Source: Rhytidiadelphus loreus (taxonomy: Eukaryota > Streptophyta > Bryopsida > Hypnales > Hylocomiaceae). From it: a stretch of 64,000 nucleotides of DNA. Below, piece after piece: positions 48,501 through 61,523 of the stretch. The stretch spans positions 20,093,001 to 20,157,000 of the forward strand of contig OX344765.1 of the NCBI GenBank assembly GCA_947034895.1. The letters are read 5' to 3'. Each line of letters starts with the position of its first letter. Positions within the stretch are counted from its first letter, which is position 1. Under the pieces are notes generated by a model that was not told the DNA's origin, searched no databases, and saw nothing but the letters and a program-made list of their open reading frames with translations. A program made the translations under genes and the position numbers.

Positions 48501-49020
48501 AATTTCGGGAATTTCTAGACTAGCATCCCCTAACCTAATTGTATGTTCCAGCAAAAAATGGGTTCAATGCTCCACTAATAACAGACCCTAAACTGCAATG
48601 TACATCCCCAGTCTTTAATACACTAAACTGTATCTTCCCTGCTAAAGTGCATTAGGGGTTAATCTGGGTGGATTTTGCAAATATCTCTTGTAAAATCGAA
48701 GATTGGATTTGCCCAAGATACTTGTCTTGCGTAAGAAGCCATCTTTTGGACTAAAGAAAGACAATTTAGAACTAATTCTAGATTAAAATACAAAATATCT
48801 TAGTTAATTAGGTAGGTTTTCAAAATATCTTTGGGAAAATCTAATATTTGATTTGGGAAAAGATTCTAAGGCCATTTAGGGCCTAGAAGGAACTCGCTTG
48901 AGAACCTTCCTTCCCATTAAACAAAGATTATTTAGAAAATGCGTTTAGGTAGTTTAACAAAATATCTAAATTGAAAGTAAAGATAATAATTACGAACAAC
49001 TTACTGGGGGGGTTGGGAGC
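45591..49020. other. Non-coding stretch of mixed composition
   Basis: About 3.4 kb with no recognisable frame, somewhat more GC-rich than the AT-rich relics. TGTAATGG at about 45670 and CGTTACA about 40 bases later form a weak inverted pair. The word TTGATGCT(G/A)TTTAGAGGTGG recurs at about 46785 and 48045. With the TATA box at 49025 it might be the U3 part of another LTR, but no terminal pair or primer site was found. Confidence 0.35.
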
Positions 49021-49024
49021 GAGT

Positions 49025-49032
49025 ATATAAGG
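49025..49032 (+). promoter_or_regulatory. TATA box, possible LTR promoter
   Basis: TATATAAG in the context GCGAGTATATAAGGCCC, a strong plant TATA context. No gene follows; downstream lie tandem duplications and then the satellite structure. Confidence 0.4.
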
Positions 49033-49212
49033 CCCTTCCTCGAGGTTGTTCATGGCCCTCATTCTCTTGTTTCATTCTTGTTGTTGCTTTTGTCGTGCTA
49101 CCGACACTTGTCGGAGCACTTTTTAAGCCAAGTTTTGGCTATTTTCTTTTATTTTCTTCTATTATCTTATACTTTGAAGGTCCGGAGGGCCCCTTCAAAG
49201 CTTTCTTTTCTT

Positions 49213-49965
49213 TTCTTGTTTGAATTTGGAGGCTTCAAGTCCCAAAACTTTGCTTTTCAAGAGTTTAGGTGGAGAAAATCCCCTAACTCTAGTGTCATTT
49301 GTGTTAACTAACTTATTTCTTGAATTTGGAGGCTTCAAGCCCCAAAACTTTGATATTTTGGGAGTTGTGGGAGTAGTTCCCAAACTCTACTTTGATTTTA
49401 TTGTTCTTTTGGATACTAACCAACCATTTGTGCGAATTGATACTAGATTGTGACCTTAAAACTTTAAAGCAGCAAGGCTAGATCTTGCCAAAAGGTTTTG
49501 AGTATCAACACGTGCCAACACTCGTTGTATAACGAGTGTTTGGTTTGACTAATTGCTAATGTTCAGTTAAACACTGTCATGTGTACCTCCTTTAGTGATT
49601 AAACTAGAACTTTGTTTGGAATTTTGGAAATTAGTTTTTAATGTTCGGTTAAACACTGTCATGTGTACCTCCTTTAGTGATTAAACTAGAACTTTGTTTG
49701 GAATTTTGAAAATTAGTTTTTAATGTTCGGTTAAACACTGTCATGTGTACCTCTTTTAAGAATTAAGTTTTCAAAATATTAAGTTTGGGTCCTTGGGTAC
49801 TGGTTATTCCTGGGGTTGCTCCCACACAGCGGAGCTTTGACTTTGAAACCTGGAAACGGGTACTTGAAACTTTGATTTGACTGTTAATTCGTGGGGTTGC
49901 TCCCGCACGGCAGAGCTTTAACTTTTAAAATCCTGGAAACGGGCAGTTTTAAAAAGTTAATTTCT
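49213..49965. repeat. Three successive short tandem duplications
   Basis: About 107-bp units from 49213 (GAATTTGGAGGCTTCAAG twice), about 82-bp units from 49556 (GTTAAACACTGTCATGTG three times), and about 78-bp units from 49813 (GGGGTTGCTCCC twice). Each set has its own unit; none is coding. Confidence 0.75.
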
Positions 49966-50000
49966 TGAATCTTTTGTTGCCTACGGTAGCCCCTGCACGC

Positions 50001-50545
50001 AAGGTTGACAGGGCGTCCGGACGTCCAGAGTCCGCGGACGCTAACCCCAGGATGTCTTTTGACATACCTGGCGGTGACTACCGTCCGACCGCTGGACGGG
50101 CGGACGGCCAAAACTTCCGACGGCATCGAGCGGACGGGTAGATCGCAAACGGGCCGACCGAAGCTTCCGACGGATAGCGGAGAGCGGACGGGCCGACCGG
50201 GATTTCCGACGGACTAACGCTCATGCGGTCGGCTAGGCGGAGCGGCGGACGGCCATGAAGTCGACAGGGCGAACGGCCAAGCGGACGGCCATGAGTCGAC
50301 AGGGCGGACGGCCAAGCGGACGGCCATGAAGTCAAGAGGGCAGACGGCCAAGCGGACAGCTATGAAGTCGACAGGGCGGATGGCCAAGCGGACGGCCATG
50401 TAGTCGACAGGGCGGACGGCCAAGCGGACGGCCATGTAGTCGACAAGGCGGACGGCCAAGCGGACAGCCATGAGGTCGGCCTTGCAGTCGGTGCGGACAG
50501 ACGAGCGGGCAGCAAAACAGATGAATCGATACCGTTCGCTCATCT
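50001..50545. repeat. GC-rich left edge with 36-bp tandem repeat
   Basis: Very CpG-rich. About six to seven units of 35-36 bp built from GCGGACGGCCATG and GTCGACAGGGCGGACGGCC run from about 50245 to 50480. A hairpin, CCAGGATGTC...GACATACCTGG, lies at 50047-50071. The 15-mer GTCCGGACGTCCAGA at 50015-50029 is matched inverted at 63980-63994. Open frames here are repeat artefacts. Confidence 0.75.
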
Positions 50546-50591
50546 AGTCGGACGCCTGACCATCAGACGTTCTGTCCACATTCATGTGCAC

Positions 50592-50640
50592 CATAATATA
50601 CCATTGGAAAGATATCATTCATAGCTTTCCAATGGTATAT
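50592..50640. other. Perfect hairpin before the satellite array
   Basis: ATATACCATTGGAAAG and its exact complement CTTTCCAATGGTATAT flank a 13-base loop, between the GC-rich edge and the first satellite monomer. Confidence 0.8.
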
Positions 50641-50723
50641 AAACCATTCAATTTGGACAAAAACTCCAACTATAGGACATCTCCAAAGATTGCAGTCTTC
50701 TTAGTCCTCCGTCCGGCCTCAGT

Positions 50724-53700
50724 AAAAAGACATAAAACATGAATTTCAGATCACTTTTACGCATAGTAAAATGTCTTTTTTCAAAAAACTTTGAACCACA
50801 AAAATGTTGGAAATGAAGCCAAGTTTAACCTCCAGAAATCCATTTCAAGTTTTAAGCTTCCAAAAAAAAGTTATAAATAGTTTTCTAAGGCTGTGTTTGA
50901 AAATGACCAAAAAATTGCCGTCCACTCCTCCGACCCGCCGTCCGCCCTTCTGACGGCCCGTCCGACCCTCTGCCCACTGCAGTAAAATGTCTTAAAATAT
51001 GATTTTTAGACCTCTTTTACGCATAGTAAAATGTCTTTTTTCAAAACACTTTGAACTACAAAAACGTTGGAAATGAAGTCAAGTTCCACCTCCAAGAATC
51101 CGTTTTAAGTTTCAACCTTTCAACAGAAAGTTATAGACCATTTTCTAAGGTTGTTTTTGATAATGGCCAAAAAAGCGTTGTCTTCTACTCCTCTCTTCCG
51201 ACCCCCGTTCACCATCTAACCACTTGTCCGCCTATTGTACCCTCCATCCAGCTGTATTGTATTGATGAATTTTAAAAAGTACAAATTCGCTTTTCAAGGC
51301 TTCCATTTAATACTACAAAGTACTAAAGGATCCTCCGAGTCTCCAATCCGCCATTCGCCCTTCCCACCCGCCGTCCACTCTTCCGACCCACCGACCGCTC
51401 CTCCGACCCGCCGTCCGCCCTTCCGACGGCCCGTCCGTCCATCTGCCGACCGCAGTAAAATGTCTTAAAACATGATTTTTAGACCTCTTTTACGCATAGT
51501 AAAATGTCTTTTTTCAAAACACTTTGATCTACAAAAACGTTGGAAATGAAGTCAAGTTCCACCTCCAAGAATCCATTTTAAGTTTTAACCTTCCAACAAA
51601 AAGTTATAGATCATTTTCTAAGGTTGTTTTTGATAATGGCCAAAAAAGCGTTGTCTTCTACTCCTCTCTTCCGACCCCCGTTCACCATCTAACTACTTGT
51701 CCGCCTATTGTACCCTCCATCTAGCTGTATTGTATTGATGAATTTTAAAAAGTACAGATTCGCTTTTCAAGGCTTCCATTTAATACTAAAAAGGTCTAAA
51801 GGATCCTCCGAGTCTCCAATCCGCCATTCGCCCTTCCCACCCGCCGTCCGCTCTTCCGACCCGCCGACCGCTCCTCCAACCCGCCGTCCGCCCTTCCAAC
51901 GGCCCGTCTGACCCTCTGCCGACCGCAGTAAAATGTCTTAAAACATGATTTTTAGACCTCTTTTACGCATAGTAAAATGTCTTTTTTCAAAACACTTTGA
52001 ACTACAAAAACGTTGGAAATGAAGTCAAGTTCCACCTCCAAGAATCCGTTTTAAGTTTCAACCTTTCAACAGAAAGTTATAGACCATTTTCTAAGGCTGT
52101 TTTTGATAATGGCCAAAAAAGCGTTGTCTTCTACTCCTCTCTTCCGACCCCCGTTCACCATCTAACCACTTGTCCGCCTATTGTACCCTCCATCCAGCTG
52201 TATTGTATTGATGAATTTTAAAAAGTACAAATTCGCTTTTCAAGGCTTCCATTTAATACTACAAAGTACTAAAGGATCCTCCGAGTCTCCAATCCGCCAT
52301 TCGCCCTTCCCACCCGCCGTCCACTCTTCCGACCCACCGACCGCTCCTCCGACCCGCCGTCCGCCCTTCCGACGGCCCGTCCGACCATCTGCCGACCGCA
52401 GTAAAATGTCTTAAAACATGATTTTTAGACCTCTTTTACGCATAGTAAAATGTCTTTTTTCAAAACACTTTGATCTACAAAAACGTTGGAAATGAAGTCA
52501 AGTTCCACCTCCAAGAATCCATTTTAAGTTTTAACCTTCCAACAAAAAGTTATAGATCATTTTCTAAGGTTGTTTTTGATAATGGCCAAAAAAGCGTTGT
52601 CTTCTACTCCTCTCTTCCGACCCCCGTTCACCATCTAACTACTTGTCCGCCTATTGTACCCTCCATCTAGCTGTATTGTATTGATGAATTTTAAAAAGTA
52701 CAGATTCGCTTTTCAAGGCTTCCATTTAATACTAAAAAGGTCTAAAGGATCCTCCGAGTCTCCAATCCGCCATTCGCCCTTCCCACCCGCCGTCCGCTCT
52801 TCCGACCCGCCGACCGCTCCTCCAACCCGCCGTCCGCCCTTCCAACGGCCCGTCTGACCCTCTGCCGACCGCAGTAAAATGTCTTAAAACATGATTTTTA
52901 GACCTCTTTTACGCATAGTAAAATGTCTTTTTTCAAAACACTTTGAACTACAAAAACGTTGGAAATGAATTCAAGTTCCACCTCCAAGAATCCGTTTTAA
53001 GTTTCAACCTTTCAACAGAAAGTTATAGACCATTTTCTAAGGTTGTTTTTGATAATGGCCAAAAAAGCGTTGTCTTCTACTCCTCTCTTCCGACCCCCGT
53101 TCACCATCTAACCACTTGTCCGCCTATTGTACCCTCCATCCAGCTGTATTGTATTGATGAATTTTAAAAAGTACAAATTCGCTTTTCAAGGCTTCCATTT
53201 AATACTACAAAGTACTAAAGGATCCTCCGAGTCTCCAATCCGCCATTCGCCCTTCCCACCCGCCGTCCACTCTTCCGACCCACCGACCGCTCCTCCGACC
53301 CGCCGTCCGCCCTTCCGACGGCCCGTCCGACCATCTGCCGACCGCAGTAAAATGTCTTAAAACATGATTTTTAGACCTCTTTTACGCATAGTAAAATGTC
53401 TTTTTTCAAAACACTTTGATCTACAAAAACGTTGGAAATGAAGTCAAGTTCCACCTCCAAGAATCCATTTTAAGTTTTAACCTTCCAACAAAAAGTTATA
53501 GATCATTTTCTAAGGTTGTTTTTGATAATGGCCAAAAAAGCGTTGTCTTCTACTCCTCTCTTCCGACCCCCGTTCACCATCTAACTACTTGTCCGCCTAT
53601 TGTACCCTCCATCTAGCTGTATTGTATTGATGAATTTTAAAAAGTACAGATTCGCTTTTCAAGGCTTCCATTTAATACTAAAAAGGTCTAAAGGATCCTC

Positions 53701-56700
53701 CGAGTCTCCAATCCGCCATTCGCCCTTCCCACCCGCCGTCCGCTCTTCCGACCCGCCGACCGCTCCTCCAACCCGCCGTCCGCCCTTCCAACGGCCCGTC
53801 TGACCCTCTGCCGACCGCAGTAAAATGTCTTAAAACATGATTTTTAGACCTCTTTTACGCATAGTAAAATGTCTTTTTTCAAAACACTTTGAACTACAAA
53901 AACGTTGGAAATGAAGTCAAGTTCCACCTCCAAGAATCCGTTTTAAGTTTCAACCTTTCAACAGAAAGTTATAGACCATTTTCTAAGGTTGTTTTTGATA
54001 ATGGCCAAAAAAGCGTTGTCTTCTACTCCTCTCTTCCGACCCCCGTTCACCATCTAACTACTTGTCCGCCTATTGTACCCTCCATCCAGCTGTATTGTAT
54101 TGATGAATTTTAAAAAGTACAAATTCGCTTTTCAAGGCTTCCATTTAATACTACAAAGTACTAAAGGATCCTCCGAGTCTCCAATCCGCCATTCGCCCTT
54201 CCCACCCGCCGTCCACTCTTCCGACCCACCGACCGCTCCTCCGACCCGCCGTCCGCCCTTCCGACGGCCCGTCCGACCATCTGCCGACCGCAGTAAAATG
54301 TCTTAAAACATGATTTTTAGACCTCTTTTACGCATAGTAAAATGTCTTTTTTCAAAACACTTTGATCTACAAAAACGTTGGAAATGAAGTCAAGTTCCAC
54401 CTCCAAGAATCCATTTTAAGTTTTAACCTTCCAACAAAAAGTTATAGATCATTTTCTAAGGTTGTTTTTGATAATGGCCAAAAAAGCGTTGTCTTCTACT
54501 CCTCTCTTCCGACCCCCGTTCACCATCTAACTACTTGTCCGCCTATTGTACCCTCCATCTAGCTGTATTGTATTGATGAATTTTAAAAAGTACAGATTCG
54601 CTTTTCAAGGCTTCCATTTAATACTAAAAAGGTCTAAAGGATCCTCCGAGTCTCCAATCCGCCATTCGCCCTTCCCACCCGCCGTCCGCTCTTCCGACCC
54701 GCCGACCGCTCCTCCAACCCGCCGTCCGCCCTTCCAACGGCCCGTCTGACCCTCTGCCGACCGCAGTAAAATGTCTTAAAACATGATTTTTAGACCTCTT
54801 TTACGCATAGTAAAATGTCTTTTTTCAAAACACTTTGAACTACAAAAACGTTGGAAATGAATTCAAGTTCCACCTCCAAGAATCCGTTTTAAGTTTCAAC
54901 CTTTCAACAGAAAGTTATAGACCATTTTCTAAGGTTGTTTTTGATAATGGCCAAAAAAGCGTTGTCTTCTACTCCTCTCTTCCGACCCCCGTTCACCATC
55001 TAACCACTTGTCCGCCTATTGTACCCTCCATCCAGCTGTATTGTATTGATGAATTTTAAAAAGTACAAATTCGCTTTTCAAGGCTTCCATTTAATACTAC
55101 AAAGTACTAAAGGATCCTCCGAGTCTCCAATCCGCCATTCGCCCTTCCCACCCGCCGTCCACTCTTCCGACCCACCGACCGCTCCTCCGACCCGCCGTCC
55201 GCCCTTCCGACGGCCCGTCCGACCATCTGCCGACCGCAGTAAAATGTCTTAAAACATGATTTTTAGACCTCTTTTACGCATAGTAAAATGTCTTTTTTCA
55301 AAACACTTTGATCTACAAAAACGTTGGAAATGAAGTCAAGTTCCACCTCCAAGAATCCATTTTAAGTTTTAACCTTCCAACAAAAAGTTATAGATCATTT
55401 TCTAAGGTTGTTTTTGATAATGGCCAAAAAAGCGTTGTCTTCTACTCCTCTCTTCCGACCCCCGTTCACCATCTAACTACTTGTCCGCCTATTGTACCCT
55501 CCATCTAGCTGTATTGTATTGATGAATTTTAAAAAGTACAGATTCGCTTTTCAAGGCTTCCATTTAATACTAAAAAGGTCTAAAGGATCCTCCGAGTCTC
55601 CAATCCGCCATTCGCCCTTCCCACCCGCCGTCCGCTCTTCCGACCCGCCGACCGCTCCTCCAACCCGCCGTCCGCCCTTCCAACGGCCCGTCTGACCCTC
55701 TGCCGACCGCAGTAAAATGTCTTAAAACATGATTTTTAGACCTCTTTTACGCATAGTAAAATGTCTTTTTTCAAAACACTTTGAACTACAAAAACGTTGG
55801 AAATGAAGTCAAGTTCCACCTCCAAGAATCCGTTTTAAGTTTCAACCTTTCAACAGAAAGTTATAGACCATTTTCTAAGGTTGTTTTTGATAATGGCCAA
55901 AAAAGCGTTGTCTTCTACTCCTCTCTTCCGACCCCCGTTCACCATCTAACTACTTGTCCGCCTATTGTACCCTCCATCCAGCTGTATTGTATTGATGAAT
56001 TTTAAAAAGTACAAATTCGCTTTTCAAGGCTTCCATTTAATACTACAAAGTACTAAAGGATCCTCCGAGTCTCCAATCCGCCATTCGCCCTTCCCACCCG
56101 CCGTCCACTCTTCCGACCCACCGACCGCTCCTCCGACCCGCCGTCCGCCCTTCCGACGGCCCGTCCGACCATCTGCCGACCGCAGTAAAATGTCTTAAAA
56201 CATGATTTTTAGACCTCTTTTACGCATAGTAAAATGTCTTTTTTCAAAACACTTTGATCTACAAAAACGTTGGAAATGAAGTCAAGTTCCACCTCCAAGA
56301 ATCCATTTTAAGTTTTAACCTTCCAACAAAAAGTTATAGATCATTTTCTAAGGTTGTTTTTGATAATGGCCAAAAAAGCGTTGTCTTCTACTCCTCTCTT
56401 CCGACCCCCGTTCACCATCTAACTACTTGTCCGCCTATTGTACCCTCCATCTAGCTGTATTGTATTGATGAATTTTAAAAAGTACAGATTCGCTTTTCAA
56501 GGCTTCCATTTAATACTAAAAAGGTCTAAAGGATCCTCCGAGTCTCCAATCCGCCATTCGCCCTTCCCACCCGCCGTCCGCTCTTCCGACCCGCCGACCG
56601 CTCCTCCAACCCGCCGTCCGCCCTTCCAACGGCCCGTCTGACCCTCTGCCGACCGCAGTAAAATGTCTTAAAACATGATTTTTAGACCTCTTTTACGCAT

Positions 56701-58870
56701 AGTAAAATGTCTTTTTTCAAAACACTTTGAACTACAAAAACGTTGGAAATGAATTCAAGTTCCACCTCCAAGAATCCGTTTTAAGTTTCAACCTTTCAAC
56801 AGAAAGTTATAGACCATTTTCTAAGGTTGTTTTTGATAATGGCCAAAAAAGCGTTGTCTTCTACTCCTCTCTTCCGACCCCCGTTCACCATCTAACCACT
56901 TGTCCGCCTATTGTACCCTCCATCCAGCTGTATTGTATTGATGAATTTTAAAAAGTACAAATTCGCTTTTCAAGGCTTCCATTTAATACTACAAAGTACT
57001 AAAGGATCCTCCGAGTCTCCAATCCGCCATTCGCCCTTCCCACCCGCCGTCCACTCTTCCGACCCACCGACCGCTCCTCCGACCCGCCGTCCGCCCTTCC
57101 GACGGCCCGTCCGACCATCTGCCGACCGCAGTAAAATGTCTTAAAACATGATTTTTAGACCTCTTTTACGCATAGTAAAATGTCTTTTTTCAAAACACTT
57201 TGATCTACAAAAACGTTGGAAATGAAGTCAAGTTCCACCTCCAAGAATCCATTTTAAGTTTTAACCTTCCAACAAAAAGTTATAGATCATTTTCTAAGGT
57301 TGTTTTTGATAATGGCCAAAAAAGCGTTGTCTTCTACTCCTCTCTTCCGACCCCCGTTCACCATCTAACTACTTGTCCGCCTATTGTACCCTCCATCTAG
57401 CTGTATTGTATTGATGAATTTTAAAAAGTACAGATTCGCTTTTCAAGGCTTCCATTTAATACTAAAAAGGTCTAAAGGATCCTCCGAGTCTCCAATCCGC
57501 CATTCGCCCTTCCCACCCGCCGTCCGCTCTTCCGACCCGCCGACCGCTCCTCCAACCCGCCGTCCGCCCTTCCAACGGCCCGTCTGACCCTCTGCCGACC
57601 GCAGTAAAATGTCTTAAAACATGATTTTTAGACCTCTTTTACGCATAGTAAAATGTCTTTTTTCAAAACACTTTGAACTACAAAAACGTTGGAAATGAAT
57701 TCAAGTTCCACCTCCAAGAATCCGTTTTAAGTTTCAACCTTTCAACAGAAAGTTATAGACCATTTTCTAAGGTTGTTTTTGATAATGGCCAAAAAAGCGT
57801 TGTCTTCTACTCCTCTCTTCCGACCCCCGTTCACCATCTAACCACTTGTCCGCCTATTGTACCCTCCATCCAGCTGTATTGTATTGATGAATTTTAAAAA
57901 GTACAAATTCGCTTTTCAAGGCTTCCATTTAATACTACAAAGTACTAAAGGATCCTCCGAGTCTCCAATCCGCCATTCGCCCTTCCCACCCGCCGTCCAC
58001 TCTTCCGACCCACCGACCGCTCCTCCGACCCGCCGTCCGCCCTTCCGACGGCCCGTCCGACCATCTGCCGACCGCAGTAAAATGTCTTAAAACATGATTT
58101 TTAGACCTCTTTTACGCATAGTAAAATGTCTTTTTTCAAAACACTTTGATCTACAAAAACGTTGGAAATGAAGTCAAGTTCCACCTCCAAGAATCCATTT
58201 TAAGTTTTAACCTTCCAACAAAAAGTTATAGATCATTTTCTAAGGTTGTTTTTGATAATGGCCAAAAAAGCGTTGTCTTCTACTCCTCTCTTCCGACCCC
58301 CGTTCACCATCTAACTACTTGTCCGCCTATTGTACCCTCCATCTAGCTGTATTGTATTGATGAATTTTAAAAAGTACAGATTCGCTTTTCAAGGCTTCCA
58401 TTTAATACTAAAAAGGTCTAAAGGATCCTCCGAGTCTCCAATCCGCCATTCGCCCTTCCCACCCGCCGTCCACTCTTCCGACCCGCCGACCGCTCCTCCA
58501 ACCCGCCGTCCGCCCTTCCAACGGCCCGTCTGACCCTCTGCCGACCGCAGTAAAATGTCTTAAAACATGATTTTTAGACCTCTTTTACGCATAGTAAAAT
58601 GTCTTTTTTCAAAACACTTTGAACTACAAAAACGTTGGAAATGAAGTCAAGTTCCACCTCCAAGAATCCGTTTTAAGTTTCAACCTTTCAACAGAAAGTT
58701 ATAGACCATTTTCTAAGGCTGTTTTTGATAATGGCCAAAAAAGCGTTGTCTTCTACTCCTCTCCTCCGACCCCCCGTTCGCCATCTAACCACTCGTCCGC
58801 CTATTGTACCCTCCATCTAGCTGTATTGTATTGATGAATTTTAAAAAGTACAAATTTGCTTTTCAAGACT
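50724..58870 (+). repeat. Plus-oriented satellite array: 473-bp monomers in 946-bp dimers
   Basis: One short, diverged monomer (about 265 bp, 50724-50985) is followed by 17 full monomers at 473-bp spacing. Two variants, A and B, alternate strictly: reference points for A are 51051, 51997 and onward to 58619, for B 51524 to 58146, so the homogenised unit is a 946-bp dimer. Each monomer has an AT-rich part (AGTAAAATGTCTT, AAGTTATAGA) and a GC-rich part of CCGCCGTCCGCCCTTCC repeats. Copies are nearly identical, pointing to recent amplification. The recurring 66-77-residue frames are by-products. Confidence 0.95.
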
Positions 58871-59527
58871 TCTATTTAATACTACAAAGTACAAACATCG
58901 TATATAGCATTTATGTATACAAAGGAAGGATAATCCAAGTTAAACTTTCACACATTGAAATATGCACTATAATTGTTATAATGTTATACCCTAAACCCTA
59001 AATCCTAGACCCTAGACCCTAAACCTTGAATTTTACATTAGTGAACAAACACATTGCTTTAATGTGCAAAATATGTTTGACTTCTAATTCCCTTAAAATG
59101 TGATTATCATGATGTACTACATATGGATTTTTGCATAGTTCATAAGCTTATTCATATATGTTGTCAACATGTTCTTGGTATTTTCTACATCAATTATGAT
59201 GTGCCAATTTACAAATGTCAAACATACAATTATAATTTGAAATTTTTTTTTCTTTAAGTTTTGTTGTAAAACACATTAATAGTTTGAAACATCAAAGTAT
59301 ACATAGTACAAGCAATTATATTATTTTATAATTGTATTACAAGATGCTACGAAAAAATGCTTTAAATATTTTAATGTAATTTAATGTTGTTCAAGATTAA
59401 ATATTGCATTTATACAACAAAAATATTATTGAAGTTGTTTTCCTACACCCTTATACCTATAAATTGTAAATCGTCAACTATATATCTCATATGAAAAATA
59501 TTGGTGCTTGAATAGTTTAAAACATAA
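58543..59527 (+). repeat. Left arm of the central palindrome
   Basis: Pairs base for base, with few differences and no net indel, with 60539-61523: any position plus its partner sums to 120066. It includes the last A monomer, the telomere-like block and about 500 bp of AT-rich sequence. The mirror ends abruptly after AACATAA at 59527. Confidence 0.93.
58989..59025 (+). repeat. Degenerate telomere-like block, CCCTAAA strand
   Basis: Thirty-seven bases of CCCTAAA, CCCTAAA, TCCTAGA, CCCTAGA, CCCTAAA: five plant telomere heptamers with a few substitutions, placed just inside the end of the satellite array. Confidence 0.85.
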
Positions 59528-60538
59528 TCAACCTTCAAATGTGATGATTTTTTGTATATGACTATGATGACCCTCATTAATATATATTTGTAATGTATTT
59601 ATACATCAATAATGATGTTTTCAATTCATCTTGTGGTAAATGGGCCATGTGCAATTGTGATTTAATAATTTATATTATTAGTTTAGTTTTATATCTTATC
59701 TTGAAAAAATTTGGAATCATTTTAATATATGTTTTGTTCTTTATCACACTAGATTCTATTATTTTTTAAATTGCTAAGAATAAACACTAAAAAAAAAAGT
59801 TCAAAGGGCTATTTGTTTATATAAAGTAAGGACTAGAAATGTCATGGAAAATGTTTCTTTTCATCTCTATTATTTCTTTCATTTGAAAAACATTATGTTT
59901 GCCAACATTTTTGATTAAACTACATTTGATAAATAAGTTTTTTAAATATTTTTGACATTCAAATTTTGACAATCAGATAAAGTAACAAATATATAAACTC
60001 CTAATCCTACAAAATCCTAGTTTACAAACTATTGAGTTTTATTTCACCATACCAAGAATTTGCCATTCAAAATTTAGAAAAGTATCTCAGTATCTTTACA
60101 AATACTAGACATCATCTGAAAAAATAGTCTTTTAATTTTTGCCAAAAAATTCAATACTACTATCAATATAAATTAATAAAACCGAAGACATAAGTACAAA
60201 TAGAAATAGAAATGTATACCACAAACTTTTAACCAAAGAATTGAAGAAACACTATAAAATAATGCATTTACAAATGATTTTATAGAAAATTCCGTAATTT
60301 AAAACCTTAAAGAATACAATATCGATTAGATTAAAAGACAAAAAACTATATAGTTTGACTTTTAGTAATATATATAATTAACCAAGCATGCTAGATCTTC
60401 CACAATATAATTGCAATAAAATCTCTTGTCTAATTAAATAATGATCAATTCAATCTTCTTAAGTAAAAATAAGGAACCCAAAAGTGTTGAAGGGATCATA
60501 TGAGGGGCCATCATGTATTCATGTTTGACAAACGTCGG
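59528..60538. other. Loop of the palindrome, AT-rich, non-coding
   Basis: About 1011 bp of unpaired AT-rich sequence between the two arms. No gene or repeat recognised. Confidence 0.7.
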
Positions 60539-61523
60539 TTATGTTTTAAACTATTCAAGCACCAATATCTTTCATATGAGATATATAGTTGACGATTTAT
60601 AATTTATAAGTATAAGGGTGTAGGAAAACAACTTCAATAATATTTTTGTTGTATAAATGCAATATTTAATCTTGAACAACATTAAATTACATTAAAATAT
60701 TTAAAGCATTTTTTCGTAGCATCTTGTAATACAATTATAAAATAATATAATTGCTTGTACTATGTATACTTTGATGTTTCAAACTATTAATGTGTTTTAC
60801 AACAAAACTTAAAGAAAAAAAAATTTCAAATTATAATTGTATGTTTGACATTTGTAAATTGGCACATCATAATTGATGTAGAAAATACCAAGAACATGTT
60901 GACAACATATATGAATAAGCTTATGAACTATGCAAAAATCCATATGTAGTACATCATGATAATCACATTTTAAGGGAATTAGAAGTCAAACATATTTTGC
61001 ACATTAAAGCAATGTGTTTGTTCACTAATGTAAAATTCAAGGTTTAGGGTCTAGGGTCTAGGATTTAGGGTTTAGGGTATAACATTATAACAATTATAGT
61101 GCATATTTCAATGTGTGAAAGTTTAACTTGGATTATCCTTCCTTTGTATACATAAATGCTATATACGATGTTTGTACTTTGTAGTATTAAATAGAAGTCT
61201 TGAAAAACAAATCTGTACTTTTTAAAATTCATCAATACAATATAGCTGGATGGAGGGTACAATAGGCGGACGAGTGGTTAGATGGCGAACGGGGGGTCGG
61301 AGGAGAGGAGTAGAAGACAACGCTTTTTTGGCCATTATCAAAAACAACCTTAGAAAATGGTCTATAACTTTCTGTTGAAAGGTTGAAACTTAAAACGGAT
61401 TCTTGGAGGTGGAACTTGACTTCATTTCCAACGTTTTTGTAGTTCAAAGTGTTTTGAAAAAAGACATTTTACTATGCGTAAAAGAGGTCTAAAAATCATG
61501 TTTTAAGACATTTTACTGCGGTC
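60539..61523 (-). repeat. Right arm of the central palindrome
   Basis: Reverse-complement partner of 58543-59527. A handful of substitutions (for example in the CCATCCAGCTATATTG stretch near 61250) show the arms are not simply the same read sequence copied. Confidence 0.93.
61041..61077 (-). repeat. Degenerate telomere-like block, TTTAGGG strand
   Basis: Exact mirror of the 58989-59025 block, so the two telomere-like blocks face each other across the palindrome. Confidence 0.85.

Noticed and set aside
50078..50543. Open frames in the GC-rich 36-bp repeat, and its regular look as a CRISPR array
   Set aside because: Units are contiguous with no unique spacers, and the context is plant satellite DNA; the frames are low-complexity products of the repeat.
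58989..59025. A true chromosome end
   Set aside because: The block is only about five degenerate heptamers and is flanked by sequence on both sides.
58543..61523. Palindrome as a pure hairpin-read or assembly artefact
   Set aside because: The arms differ by substitutions and the outer arrays differ in unit type and length, so it is not simply a duplicated read; long-read proof is still wanted.
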